The position numbers and the translations under genes are program-made. 64,000 nt of DNA from Sindora glabra (Eukaryota; Streptophyta; Magnoliopsida; Fabales; Fabaceae): the NCBI GenBank assembly GCA_020226215.1, contig CM035235.1:45165511-45229510 (forward strand). Direction: 5' to 3'. How positions within the stretch are numbered: position 1 is the first letter of the stretch; each line of letters starts with the position of its first letter. This document shows positions 45,166 to 60,033 of this stretch, piece after piece. The notes under the pieces were generated by a model. It searched no databases. It saw nothing but the letters and a program-made list of their open reading frames with translations, and had not been told where the DNA came from.

Positions 45166-47452
45166 GTACGCAGTATACATTCTTCTCTCCTTTTTCTCAT
45201 TTTCGTCTAATTCGCAACAGCTTAATTAGTTCACCATTTGTTTTATTCATAATTCATAATCGGTAAACCCAAGACAGTTAAATCATTCAGATTAATGACA
45301 TATTTTAATCTGTTATTAATTTTATGTTTGCTAAATATTTTTTTGCCGTCGGAATTTCGGTTTTATAATTCGAAGTTTATAAGTAGAATATATTATTTTA
45401 CACAAAGATAGAATACTTACAATTATATCTGTATAAATTGCAATTGTAAAGAAGTTACAAAAAATATAAACAGAAGTTGTTATTTTCATGAAAACTTGCG
45501 AAGGCCAAATTACGAATTTTGATCCTCTAGCTAGCTTTCACACTTTTCATTATTGTTCTTTAAGAATTTTTTTTTCTTAAAACAGTTTTATCCTCTGACG
45601 TTTAGAAGGTGTCCAATCTTACTCACAAAACTGACTATGTTTGGTTTGCCAACAGAAACATTGCATGCATACAAGTTAATATCTTAGGTGGCATATAATT
45701 AATTGACAGTCTTTAACTGTGAAATAATCAATTCTTTATTTCTTTTTTTTTTTTATACCCAGTTCTTGTTACCTCAAAATGGTCTGCTTTTAGCTCAATT
45801 TGAGACGTAAGAAATCGAGTTTTTTCACTATAATAGCAACATATCATTCTACTTCTAGAATTGGTTAACAACGCCTGAGATACCATAATCCTAATTATGC
45901 GGCGGTAAGAAAATCCAAGAAAAATATGAAAATTTATAGACATTTAATGACTATCAATTAATTACATAACACCTAGGCTGTCAACTTGGAAAAAATTTCT
46001 AGTGCTAAATTCAAAATTCATTGCTATTCTCATACAAATATTGCTAATTGTATTTGTTTTAACTCAGTAATCTGATTTGATAAAAAAAAATCATCTATTT
46101 TTGGTAGGAAATCAATTAGTTTTGAAGAAATAATACACTTGACAATATTTTTATAGAAGAGCAATGGATTTTTAGTGCTAATGTAGCACTAAAATTTTTT
46201 TCATTAACTTAGAAAAAAACTTCTAATTCTTTATTAGCACTAAAAATTCAACGTACCCATACAAATATTGTTAATTGAATTATTCTAACAGAACGATCTG
46301 ATCTAGCAAAAAATCATTTATTTATTTTTGGTAGAAAATCAGCTATTTTTGAAAAAAAATTAAATTATTGAGTTGGAAAAATAATACTCTTGACAATATT
46401 TGTATAGAAATAATATTGAGTGTTCAATAGTAATATAACATTAGAAGTTTATTCGTCAAATTGAGTGCCAATAAGGAATTTCCGTTAAAAATATCAAATT
46501 GAATTAGTGTTTTGAGCGAGGTTGCACACCTTTTTTAAAGTTAGGGGCTGAACTTGTTCAAAAAACTTTGGAGACTAAAATAAGATACGTGTGAAAGTTA
46601 GAAAACTAAATTTGCAATTAGGCCCACTTAAAAAAAAAAGCATATATGAAACCTAAACCCTACTTTGATGACTTTATTTTACCAAAAAAAAGTACAAAAT
46701 GTCTTGACTGAAATTGTTGAAATCTGCACTAAAACCCCGGACTTCTCTCCTCCCACTTTTCTCATTTGTATGCGTATGGACCATCAGATTGGACCTAACT
46801 TACACCAAAGGTTATGGGCAATGGATAAGAGACTAGTTTGACTTGTTTTCTTCTCCGACTTTTTTTTAATCCTAGACAATTTCATTTTTTTAATTAATTT
46901 TTTTCTACCTGTATTAAAAAAGTATCATATAAACTATTAATTAAAATAAAAATAAAATAATATAATTTATGTGTGCATATATACACGTAAAGTTTAGTAC
47001 GTATATAACAACAATTTTTGTTTGAAAATTAATCGATATATTGTTTTGCACTTACATTCAAGATATTGTTGATAATTAAAAGATTAAACTATGATTACGC
47101 ACAGCCAATCGGTAAATAAATGTCTATAAAAAATTAATAACATGTATCGTTTATATCATGAAGTGTACACTATTACAAATCCTAAGAACATTTAAATTTG
47201 TGCATTTAGCTTATCGATTTTTTTTATAGATTATCGATTTATTTGACTACGAGACAAAATTACAGATCCTAGAAGAAATATTTTGCGCATTATTCAAAAA
47301 CAAAGCAATGGGATTCTAAAGTAAGCAAACCTGCACTAGCATTTTATTTTTCAAAATGTATTTTATTAATTAGTAAGTCAATCAAAGTTATCAATAACTA
47401 TTTTTACTCTAATTATGGTAGAAATCACCTTAATTTAATTCTTGTGCCCTAG
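45166..47452. other. Possible leader intron of the TNL
   Basis: AT-rich, no coding signature. Contains a diverged tandem duplication at about 46,010-46,420. Confidence 0.3.
46010..46420 (+). repeat. Diverged tandem duplication, period ~224 bp
   Basis: TACAAATATTG(C/T)TAATTG recurs at about 46,036 and 46,260. Each copy is followed by ATCTGAT, then ATCAT-TATTTTTGGTAG, AAATCA and CTTGACAATATTT in the same order. The copies are old, with many small differences. Confidence 0.6.
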
Positions 47453-47473
47453 ATAGCAGAATCACTTAATGCA

Positions 47474-47940
47474 ATGGATGCCTCACGTTCTCCTCAAGTA
47501 AAGTATGATGTATTCCTTAGTTTTCGGGGTGAAGACACACGAAACACTTTTACAAGTCATCTTTATGCTGCCTTATGTCGAAAGAATATCAATACATTCA
47601 TTGATGACGATCAACTTAAGAAAGGAGATGAGCTGTCGCCAATAATTCTTGCCGCAATTGAAGGATCCAAAATTTCCATAGTAATTTTTTCAGAAAATTA
47701 TGCTTCTTCTACGTGGTGTTTGGATGAACTCTTAAAAATTATTGAATGCAAGAATACAAAGAGACAAATTTTGCTGCCGGTTTTCTATCACATTGATCCA
47801 TCAAATGTGCGAAAACAAAATGGGTCGTATGAAAGAGCGTTTACTGAACATGAGGTACATAATCAAGCCAAAGTACTAAAGTGGAGAAAGGCTATGCATG
47901 AAGCAGCGAACTCTGTCGGATGGGATTCGTCAAAAGTAAG
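47474..47940 (+). CDS. TNL exon 1 (TIR)
   Basis: 467 nt ending in phase 2. Two overlapping donors exist (AAA|GTAAGG and AAG|GTAATT). Only the second, after 47,940, keeps the frame with exon 2 and gives the junction SSKVR-LESKLVE expected for TNLs. Confidence 0.9.
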
Positions 47941-50900
47941 GTAATTGATATATTTTTTTTGTGTATAACATTGATTGTGTTTTTTTTTTCCTTTACACAT
48001 AAAACAGTAGACAGAGACGAGAGAGAACATGATTAGAGTAATATAAAGGAAATAAATTATAATTTGCAAAAATAGACATGATACAAGATTTATATGACAA
48101 CTAAAATATGCTTACTTTCTGAGAAGCTGGCTCAGGCTTGTGAAATTCAAAAGTAGTTTCAATTCATTGCAACATCTGTGAAGAATAATTTTGCCACAAT
48201 GGTGATAGACCACATTAGATGAGCCATAACTAGATCATGTTAATTATGAAACCTTTTGTAAGAGATTGTATATCTAAAAAGTTGCTTGGAAACTTTGTGA
48301 TAATTTTTTAAAGCTCTATGATTATTATTATTTTTTTTTTGTGATGAACCACTTGTGAATCTAAAACAACATCAGCTATATTTGATGAAGAAACTATAGG
48401 AGAACATTCAACTGCAATATTTTATGTGATTAACACATATTCAATAATTGTTGAGCACCCTCTGAAAATTGATTCTTCAAACTTAAGAGTTTCCAACTTA
48501 AAATAAACCATTGAAGTCAAATCATCTAATGTAACTTGTAACAAGATTGTATGTTCAAATCACATGATGTTGGTCAAACTAAACTATCACGGGAAAATGG
48601 TTCTATGGAACTTTGTGCATAGAAAGAAAAACTAATTATAACGGTTTGCTAAAAATTATGCAATGTAGAGTGACAAATTAGGTTGTCCCTCAGTGATCTC
48701 TTGATATATTATTTCTTAATACTTTATTAACAATGATAACACAATTATTAAACTTTTTATGCACTAAAAATAGAAGAAATGAATGCAAATAGAATGCAAA
48801 CAGAACTCAAATAGAATGCTAAACAAAATTAAATTAGAATGCAAAATGAAAAAAAAGACAAAATAGAATGAACATAGAACCAAAATTGTTGCGTTTTAAT
48901 ATGAAATTAAAATAAATGTATTAAACAAAACAAAATACAAAAGTAAAATAGTAAGAAAGAAAATCAATATATCAAAGCAGCTAATCCAATGATTTTAGAG
49001 CTCTTATTATGGATTAATCATATATCACAAAATGTTTAACTATTTTAATTAATTTTTTAACCTTAAAGTATTATAAAATCCTACAATAATTCATGAATCC
49101 TATGCTAAATGACTGTCTAAAATTTGATTAATTAAAATTAGTAGGATTAAGCAACTGCTACAATCCATAAAGAGCCAAATTGAAATTGATTTAAAAATAA
49201 AATTCAACTAAATTAAGGAATTAAATAAGAAACCTCTTATTCAATCTCTCAACTCTTTATCCCTACATGACAAACTATGATTAAACAACTACAATTTATC
49301 ATAAAAGTATATAAAGATTACAAATCACAAGGTTAAACACCAATTCTACCAAATCAACATTTAATACATGCAATTCCAAGCAATTAGCACAATGAATGAG
49401 GGAAAGAGGAAAATCAATTAGAAGAAGTCGACATTACAAACTAGGATCTCATAATCCAATAGAGAAGAGCCCTAAAATCCTTGAATCAACTAGAAGTTTA
49501 ACCTTCCATGATTGAAGAACAAAAATCTTGAAGAAGAGAGAAAAGTTGTGATTGCTAAATTGTGTAGTGTAAAAAGTTGTAAAGTGTGTTGTGTTCTTGC
49601 CTCCTATATTTGACTTGATAGTCCCAAAACCTAATGAATCAGAATCCTATGCCTTTTAAGGTTGCAAGGGGATAGGGCCTTGCTAATTTTGGAAGCCTAA
49701 AGCCTAGTTTACTAAGTAATGAACAACAAGAGTTACTGCAGTGAAATTTCATAAATCTAAATCCCACCTAATGTAAAACCATAAAAAATACATAGTTTTA
49801 GTAAACTACAAACATAAAAGGTCTATGGCTAAGTCTTAGAAAGCTTTAGACATTGGTTTTATAATAATTATTTTTCTGAAGCTCCAAACATAGCATAGAA
49901 ATTGAAGTTGGTTCAATTGGAACAAAAATAAGGCTTCAACTTCCTAGCTAAATTAGACCTTCTAGACATCTAAATTGGGCTTTAAGCAAAACATAAAGGT
50001 TGTGGAACTTTTCTTAAGCTTTGCAATGATATAAATATCACCCCAATTCAACATCAAAGCTTAAGATATTGCTAAACATCTGAAATAATGTAAAAATCTA
50101 GCATTAACTGAATAAATTTAAATGATTGTAAAATCAAGCCCAAATTATAAAATAAGATCAATTCTATAAAATTAAGCATATGTAACATATTTGGAGGTAT
50201 GAAATAGGAGAAAATAATATAAATAAAATTTTGCACATCAAATTTTCCCTCACTTAGACCTTGCATGACCTCGAACAAGGCATAACTTTATTCAAAAATA
50301 AAAAAATAAAACATTTACTTTCCAAAAAAAAATCAATATCACAAGTTCACAAGCAAGAAACAATTAAAGCCAGCAAGAAACATAATGCATTATGAAGAAA
50401 AACTTTGACAAACTTGAAACTAACTAACATAGCAACTTCATTCAAAGAGAGTAAATCAACATGGTAGATTCTTACAAAATTCACTTTCTAACTCTCAAGT
50501 ATTTATGATAAATGTTTTGCTCAAGTTCATTCTATAAAATTATACGACCATAAATTTGCTAATCATCTAATTTCCATTACTCAAATCACATGCACAACAC
50601 AATTGAAAAGGACTTTATTCAAGAGTGTAATGTGGCTAAAGAAAAGGAAAGGGGAAAAATAAAGATATGAAAGATTAGAAGTCAAAGAAATCAATAGAGT
50701 ACTTGAACCAAAAACATATGGGCCAATCATGGATAATTATAATTCAACACAGTAACTTAAATTTAAACTCAAACACTAATCAACTTTTTTCTTTTTCTTT
50801 TCTTTTTCTCTCCCTTTTTTTCTCAATTTCATTTTGCCTTATTTCTTTTTTTTATTCACATACCATTTTTTTACATTTATTTTTTACTTTCTTTTTTCTT

Positions 50901-53900
50901 TTTTTTTCCTTTTTTTTGCCTCTTTCTTTTGTTAATCTTTTTTTAAACTAACTATTGAACTTAAAGTTGATAACTTTTCATAACACACAAACTTATACAC
51001 CTTTATTTATTTAATAGCCCATCTTACAAAAATTCAAATGCTCTACTAATTCTTAAGGTTAGGTAAAGATACTTATTTTGCACCTTTACATTTATTTTGC
51101 ACCTGTTAATAGCCTAAAATGCTTTAATCTCCAACTCTACCAAAAGATGACATGCTTTCCTAAAAAAAATCCAATATAGGGATATCTCAATAGGAGTTTT
51201 TTTATGTTATCTTATAAACCTAAATTGCATCATCCAATCTAAATCTCTAATCTTTTCTATTAGGCTTCACACTTTTTTCTAAAATTGATTTAACTTCTTT
51301 ATTGAAAACTTTTGTTGGCCTATTTATTTGGGGATAATATGGTGTGGAAACTCTATAGCAAACCCCATATTTTTTCAACAAAGCCTCAAGCACTTGATTG
51401 CAAAAATGACTCTCTTGATCACTTATCAAAGCATGTGGAATGCCAACCCTACTTAAAATGTGAGACTTAACAAAGTCTACAATAAACTTTTGAATCACTA
51501 ATCCTAGTGGCTTTAGCTTCCACCGACTTAGAAACATAATCAACAACTAGTAAAATGTAAACAAAACTAAAAGATAAAGCAAAATGACCCATAAAATCAA
51601 TATGCTACACATTAAAAACCTCATATAAAAGCATAGGAAACTGAGGCATCCCATGCTTATGAGTTAAATTCCTTGTTCTTTAACATTGTTCATAATTTTT
51701 ACAAAAAATATAAGCATCATAGAAAAAAGTAGGCCAGTAAAAATTAGAGTCAAGTACTTTTCTTACTATTCTTTTATGTCTAAAGTGACTTTTATAAGTA
51801 TAAGTATGACAAAATATAAGTATGGAATGAAACTCAAAATCATGTACATCTTTTAATTATTTGATCAACACAAAATCTCCAAAAATAAAGATCATTTCAC
51901 ATATAATATTTACCCTCACTCTTTAACTTATCAATCTAAGCTTTCTTACCATATGCAAGCAACTTATTAGCAACAAAAAAATTCACTAAATTAACAAACC
52001 AAGAATCCTTACCTAGAAACTAAAAAAACTGCTCATCTAGAAAGGTTTCCTAAATAGCTAGAGTCTTTGCATCTCTTAGAATCATACTCAAGTGGTCTAC
52101 AACTAAGTTTTTAGTACCACTCCTATCTCTAATCTCAAATTCAAGCTTTTGCAAAAGTAACATCCATCCAATCAAGTATGATTTTGCCTTAGGTTTCTTC
52201 AAAAGAAATCTCAAAGCTTCATGATCAGAAAACAAAAACACTTTAGAACCAAGAAAGTATGATTTAAATTTGTCTAAAGAAAAAAATGATAGTTAAAATT
52301 TTTTTTTAGTAATGTAGTTAGCTTATGCAACATCTAGAGTTATCAAAGTATAATAATTCATATAAGGTTGTTTTTCTATTCTTTGTGCAAGAATAACACC
52401 AATTGCATAATTAGATCCATTATACATCAACTTAAATGGTAAATCCCAAGATGATGGCTGAATGATGAGAAAGGTGGCAAGAGCTTGCTTTAACTTGTCA
52501 AAAGCTACCTTACAATATTGGTCAAAATCAAATTTTACTTCTTTTTGGAGTAACTTGAACAATGGAAGGGCAATCTTACTAAAATCTTTAATGAACCACC
52601 TATAGAAACCTATATGATCGAGAAAAGAATCCACTTTCTGCACACTAGTAGGGTAGGGTTAAGTAGTAATAGCATCAATCTTAGTAGTATCTACTTTAAT
52701 GCCCTTGTTATTCACTATATGTCCTAATGTTACACCATACTTTATTGTGAAATGATATTTCTCAAAATTTAACACAAGATTAGTTTCAATGCATTTATCT
52801 AACATCCTAGCGAGGTTATTTAAAAATGCATAAAAAAAGAAACATAAACAAAAAAATCATTCATGAATACTTCTATGCAATCCTGTAGAAAATTAACAAA
52901 AATGCTCACCATATACCTTTGAAATGTGCTAGGTCTATTACATAAGCCAAATGGCATCTTCCTATAAGCAAAAGTGCCAAAAAAAATAAATGAATGTGGT
53001 TTTTTCTTAGTCATTTGGAGCAAAATGAATATGAAAGTAATTAGTGTAACGATCCAAGAGGCAATAATAGGATTTTCTAGCCAATCTCTCTAACATTTGC
53101 TCAATGAATAATAGTATGAAATGATCTTTTCTAGTTACCTAATTAAGCTTCCTATAGTCAATGCATGCTCTCCAATTGTTTTAATTTCTAGTAGGAAGCA
53201 ATTCATTATTTGGTTTCTCACTACTATCAATCCAATTTTCTTAGGATTAACTTGTACTAGACTTACCCACTTACCCTAGAAAATAGGATATATGATACTA
53301 TCCTCTAGAAACTTGGTAATCTCCTTTTTCACCACCTCCAAAAGTAAGGTATTGAGTCTCCTATGAGGTTGCCTTACTTGTTTGACTTCTTCTTCCAACA
53401 AAATTCAATCCATACATATGGATGGGATAATTCTAGGAATATTTTCAAGTGTCCACCTAATTGTTTTCTTATGAAATCTCAAATTTTACAACTTCTTTTC
53501 TTACTAAGTTTGCAATTTCTTTACTATAATGATTGATAATTTGTCATTCTTTTCTAAGAATGCATACTTTAGATGCTCTAGAAAAGGATTAAGCTCTAAT
53601 GTTAGTGGTTGAATCATAAAATGTATTAATTTAGTGGTAGAAACCACTTTTGAAAGTTAGATTTCTTCTTAGACATCAATTTTTGTGTCTTCTAGAATGA
53701 CACTATTCTTTTTGCTTATAAATGTAGACATTTTAACATACTTGGCACATTTAGTATCACCATCATAGTAAGTGCATTTATGGCCATCAAAATAACTTAT
53801 AAACTCAAAAATTCAACGAAAATCACATGTTATCAAAAGTATATTTAGCAAGCTTATTAATCACATTTGATTGAAATGCAAAATGCTCTTCCATGGGATA

Positions 53901-56900
53901 TTTCATTGCTTCAAAGGTATTAAAGCTCATAATTGTGTTTCTAACCTCCATGTACAGAATGCTAACATCTACATATATCTTTCCTTTTGCTATTTGAGGA
54001 ATGGTCTCCCTAAAATTAAAAGTGCATAGGTCCTCCATGAGTAGAATGTAGAAATCTACTAGAAATATTAATTCTTTGACTTGAATCAACACATCCTTAA
54101 TAACATCAGTAGGATGTGCCATACTTTTATTAGCTAATTGTATGATAACTCTTATTTACTTTAAAAGTCAAGCTATAATGAAGAAAATATTAGCATTGGC
54201 ATGATATTAGTGGAAGTTCCCAAGCCAATTAAGGCATGATCAAATTTGTTATTACCTCTAATGTAGGGTATGTTAAATGTCCCTTGATCTTTTCAATTCA
54301 AGGGTAAGTTTGGTTGAAGTATGGTTAATACATTCTACCCTATGCTAACTTTTTCATTGCCATATAGTTTTGTTTTGTGAGTATACAACTCCTTGAGAAA
54401 TTTAGCATACTTAAGAATTTGCTTGATAGCATCCAACAATGGAATATTAACTTCTAACTTCTTAAAAGTTTCCAAAATATCTTTATCTCTATTAATTTCC
54501 TCTATTTTGTTAACTTACTAGTTGAGTATTGGTGGGCATATTAACTTCTTTACCACTTTTAAGCATAATAGTAGAAATATTTCCTTTTAAGTTAGGAATT
54601 ATTTGAAAAGGTGATCTATTAAAACCTTGAGATTTAAACTCATTTAGGAAGAAACTAGTTGGCCAATTTATGTTTGTAAATCTTGCACTATAGCATCTAT
54701 TCTCTACTAAAACTACAATTTATTGGTAGCCATTTGCTTAACTAAATCCTTAAAGGATGGCTTAGAAGATAAGGATGAAATTGCTTACTATTTTTAGAAA
54801 TTTTGTTGCTAGATTGACTTGGAAGGTTAAAGCTATTGTTAGTATTGGTAATGTGATTTATTAGGTAAAATGGTTGCTACATATGCATAAAGAGGTTGAT
54901 ACTTATCATCTTGTAATGCAAGGTAAGAATCTGTAGGATGATTTAGACATCAGTAAAATACCATAAAGTCTAATAGAAGAAGGAAGAGCTTGGACTTACT
55001 ATTATCCCATTACTATTCTCCTAATTATAATAGTTAATTCATCTAATCTATTCTCCAATCTTTGCTAGTTTGAATGGGAGAAATTCATCTCATGCATGCT
55101 TTTAGTAGCAACCATAAGTCTTATGCCAAATTATTGAGAGTTTTCTACCATAATAGCAATTAGGTCTTTAGCTGCCATAAGAGTTTTATCTACTAATGTT
55201 TCACCACTTATGGCATCAATCATCCTTATATCTATAGGTAGAGCTTCTTGATAGAAATATTAGATAAAGAGATGCTCACTAATTTAGTGGAATGAATAGT
55301 TTGCACATAATTTGTTGAATCTCTCCCAATATTCATACAATGTCTCACCATTCATTTGCTTATGTTATAAATTTCTTTTGTGATTGCAGTAACTCTTAAA
55401 ATAGGGAAGAACTTCTCTATGGACAACTACTTTGTATCATTTTAGCTTGAAACAAAACCAAGTTATAGATAATATAACCAATCCTTGGCTACATCATCAA
55501 GTAAGAAAGGAAATACCTTTAACTTAATGTGGCCTTTTGAAATGCCATGAGGTTTCATGCATGAGCCTACCATATGGAATTCTTTCATATGCTTATGAGG
55601 GTCCTTACTTGCAAAATCATGAAATCTTGGAAGCAAATGTATTAGATCAAAACTAAGCTCAAAATTAGTATCAAGTTCAGGATATTAGATGCATAAAGAT
55701 TAGCAAGTAAAATTAAGGCAGCGAATTCCTTCAATGTCTTATTGTTATGTGCTTTATTATTAAAATTATCAAAAGGTTCAGAATGAGAGGTGGGGATGCT
55801 ATAACTACCTGTATTTCTACTCCTACAAAGAAAATGGAAAGTCTTGTCCATTTCAAAATCAAACTTTAATAATTCACTATCAATTCTCTTAGTCATACAC
55901 TACATTACACTAGGTTGCACTAGGCAAAATTATACAAGCACAGATTGAAAAACCACTAAAAATACATCTAATTAACCTATCTAGATGTTTTTAAAAATTA
56001 TAGGATTACCACAAGATGAAAGCTACAACTATAAATAATGTAAAAATATAATAAAAAATCTTCAAAATTTAAAAAAGTAGTTAAAATGATAGAATTTTGC
56101 CAAAAAATGGGGTATCCCAAGAGTTGCTAAATTTAACTCCTAATGAGAAAAAAATACTTTCTGCTATTACAAAAATTTCTAGCTTAATTAGAACTTGTCA
56201 CATTGATTCCTTTAGAGGTAGGAGGTAGAATTATGTACAACTTATTTTAATGAGCCAAAAACCTCTAACGAAGTGTAAAATAAAGAATATATAATGAAAG
56301 ATGATAAATTGTAGTAGAGGAATAAGCAATAATTAGAGAATAAAAGAGAATGCAAGAAAATATAGAAAAATGCAAGTAAAATACTAATAGATGCAAGATT
56401 GATTAGAATACTAAAACAATTATATAATACACAACTAATAAAATATAAGCAAGGATGAATTCAAGTGAATCCCTAGCAATGATGCCAAAATTTTGATGAA
56501 TGTATTGCAACACTCAAAATTTGCTTGTAATTAGTTTGCTAAAAATTATGTAATATAGAGTGATAAACTAGGTCATACCTCTAATGATACTTTGATATAT
56601 CATTTCTTAATAGTTTACTAATAATGATGACATAATTGTTGAACTTTTTATGCACTAAAAATAGAAGAAATGAATGCAAATAGCATACAAATGCAACTTA
56701 GAATGGAAACTAGGCATAATTCAAATAGAATACAAAATGCAAAATGCAATATAAAATAAGATGAACATAGAACCAAATTTAGGAGGATTTTGATATGAAA
56801 TTAAAATAAATGTATTAAAAAAAGAAAATGTGGAAGTAAAGTAGCAAGAAAGAAAATTAATAAAGTGAAGGAATCAATCCAGTGATTTTAGAGCTTTTAG

Positions 56901-59900
56901 TATGGATTAATCATAGATAACAAAATATTTGACCACTCTAATTGATTTTTCAAGCTTGAATTATCTGAAACCTTGGTAATAATTCATAAATCCTACACTA
57001 GTTAACTATTTAGAATTTAATCAATTAAAATTAGTAAGATTAAACAACCGCTATAATCTATAAAGAGCTAAATCAAAATTGACATAAAAATAGAATTCAA
57101 TTGAATTGAAGGATTAAACAAGAAACCTCTGATTCAATCTCTTAACTTTCTAGCTGCACATGAAAAACCATGATTGACTAGCCATAATTTAACATAAAAA
57201 TAGATAAAAATGAGAAATCACAAGGTTGAACACTATTTATACCAAATCAACATTCAACACATGCAATTTCAAGTAATTAGTGCAAATAATAAGATTAGTA
57301 GGATTAAGCAACTATTATAATCTGTAAAGAGCTAAATTAATATTGACTTGAAAATAGAATTCAGTTGAATTGAGGGATTAAATAAGAAACTTTTGATTCA
57401 ATCTCTTAACTCTCTATCCCCATGTGAAAACCATTATTAACTAGCCATAATTTATGATGAAAATACATAAAGATTAGAAATCACAAGATTGGACACTAAT
57501 TTTACCAAATCAACATTCAACACTACAATTTCAAGTAATAAGCACGAAGAATAAGGGAAAGAGGGAAATCAATTTAAAGAAGTTAACATTATAAATTAGG
57601 ATCTCATAATCCAATAGAGAAGAGCATTAAAATCCTTAAATTAACCAAAAGTTTAGCCCTTCATGGCCAGATAACAAAAAACTTGAAAAAGAGAGAAAGT
57701 TATCTTTACTAAATTGTGTAATGTAATAAGTTGTAAAGTGTGTGGTGTTTTTGCCTCCTATATCTGACTTGATAGCCTTAAAACGTAAACGACCTAGGGT
57801 TACAAAGAATAGGACCTTACTAATTTTAAAATTCCAGAACCTATTTTACAAAGCAATGAACTACAAGAGTTATTGTAGTGAAATTTTGTATATTTAACTT
57901 CCATCCAATATAAGACTACTAAAACTATGTAATTTTAGTAAACCACAAATATAAAAGTTATAGAGATGGGTCTTGGGAAGATTTAGGCACTAGTTTCACA
58001 TTAATTAAACCTCTAAAACTTCAAATATAGCCCAAAAATCAAAGCTACCTTAGTTAGGATAGAACAAGACTTCAAATTCTTAACTAAATAAACCTTCCAG
58101 GCATCTAAACTAGGATTTAACCAAAATATAAAAGTTGTATAACATTCTTTAAGATTTCCAATGATATAAAAGTCACCAGAATCTAACATTTAAAGCTCTA
58201 GATATAGTGATAACCTAAAACAATGTAAAAATTTAACATTAACTAAATAATTTCAAATCATAGTAAAACCAACCTAAATTACAAAACAATGCTAATTCTA
58301 TAAAATTAAACACATGTAACATATTAAAAGGCATGGAATAGGAGGAAATAATATAGATAAATTTTGTATGTTAAAAGGGTTCTACAAAACTTTACATATA
58401 GAAAGAAAAACTCTGGATACTAGAAGTCAACCCTACATCAAGCAAATTTTACTACAAGTCCACTATGTTTGAAACCAACTTGCCTAATCACAAGTAGTAT
58501 ACAACCTTTGTATTTTTTCTTTCTTGAAAAGGACTAGTATAGTTTGACCTACATCTAATGAGGTTGAAACTCTATTTCTCTTAGATGTATTTAACTTCTT
58601 CAAATTATTACCAAATAGATTGCGATGATATATTCAATGACTTTCATTTGATTATAATTTTTTTTTATTTTGAGATTTTAAACATCTTATATTATCATCA
58701 AGTTCACTCATTTTAACATTCAAACTACCAATTTTTTTAAACCAAATTGGAAGTTGTGATTGCAACTCTTGAAGTTATGCTTCTAGCAAGCCGATAATTG
58801 TTTTGTTTGCAACTTGTCCTCATTCAAATGTTGGTAATCAACTTTTGATGAATTCATTTGTCTAGAATGCTTGATAAGATATCAAGAACTAGAGTTAATC
58901 CACCATAGAGTGAATCATTCGAGTTATTTGACCTTAACGAAAATTCCTTGAGGTAATTAATACTCTAAGTTTGTTCCATTTCTAAAAGCAAGAAGAGTAC
59001 ACCTTTCGGATCATAAAAGCTTGAATACTTAATCTTTCAACTTACAGCCTCTTAAGTTTCTTTTCCTCCTTTGATTGCTCTTCTTTGTCATTTTTAGAAT
59101 TTACAATATTAAACAAAAATCTTTTCTTGAAACCCAAATTAACCATTTCATCATTCATATTATAAGATTGTAAAAACTTTGCAAAATATCCTCATAGCAC
59201 AAGTGAAATGATTTCTACCTTCAAATTGAACAAAGTTTCCACAGCAATAATCAAACGGTTAAATTAATAGGAAGGTCGTTACAAACAAGCAGTAAACCGT
59301 GAATTCATTCCAAGGCTTGCAATTAGTCAAGTGGAGTTATGTTGGCCATAACTCAAGGTGAGCTTGCTGTAAATTATCTTTAGCTCATAACTTGGCTTAA
59401 GTTCAATTTGAATTAATTTTTTTAGTTCAAAATCTATTCAAATTAAGCTAACAAGTAGATCGGTTTAACTTATTAATTCAAATCAATTATAAAAATAAAA
59501 TATTTTATTGATAATTTAATAGTTTAATAACTTAGAAAATCAAATATATTTATGAAATTAACAATTATGTATGATCAATAAAAAATAAAAATTAATGACT
59601 AATTTTAAGATTATTATATTGTTACTCATATGTTATAAGATGATGAAATAAAGATGCTGAGTGAACTTAACAACGATTTTGTTTTGTGAATTGAGATTTT
59701 AAATTGTTTCAAAAATAAAACTTGAATTGAAAGCTATTTATTTAATTTTCTGATTCATAGAAGTAATACCAATAAAGTATTTTTTTCAATTTCTGTTCTT
59801 TAATTTTCACTTTTCTCATATCATAGTGTGTCTACAAATTCATGATTATCAATCATTGTTGATTTTTATTATATTTTTAACATGAAATAATATTTAAAAT

Positions 59901-59992
59901 ACTTATAAAAAATAATGAAGTAATATTTTTAAAAATAAGAGTCTATATTATTATTATTTTCAATACAATTTTGTTAAATATTTTATTTAAAA

Positions 59993-60033
<41 letters not shown>

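Larger units (their letters stand above)
48633..58373 (-). mobile_element. Athila-like Gypsy element, antisense in TNL intron 1
   Basis: About 9.7 kb, minus strand. The LTRs are 48,633-50,240 (3') and 56,494-58,373 (5'), with TGATG/CATCA ends. The primer-binding site TTTTGGCATCATTGC near 56,490 is a decayed TTTTGGCGCCATTGC. Gag, protease, RT, RNase H and integrase follow in order and are heavily mutated. There is little room (about 1 kb) for a third ORF between integrase and the 3' LTR and none is seen. LTR and coding decay are far greater than in the 23,086 element, so this insertion is older. Confidence 0.85.

Noticed and set aside
45024..45266. 80-codon plus frame as a small protein gene
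   Set aside because: It has no ATG start. It overlaps the candidate leader exon and runs through its splice donor.
50703..50951. Phe/Leu/Ser-rich plus frame that looks like a membrane protein
   Set aside because: It is a translation of a pyrimidine-rich simple stretch in the 3' non-coding region of the intronic Gypsy; no codon structure.
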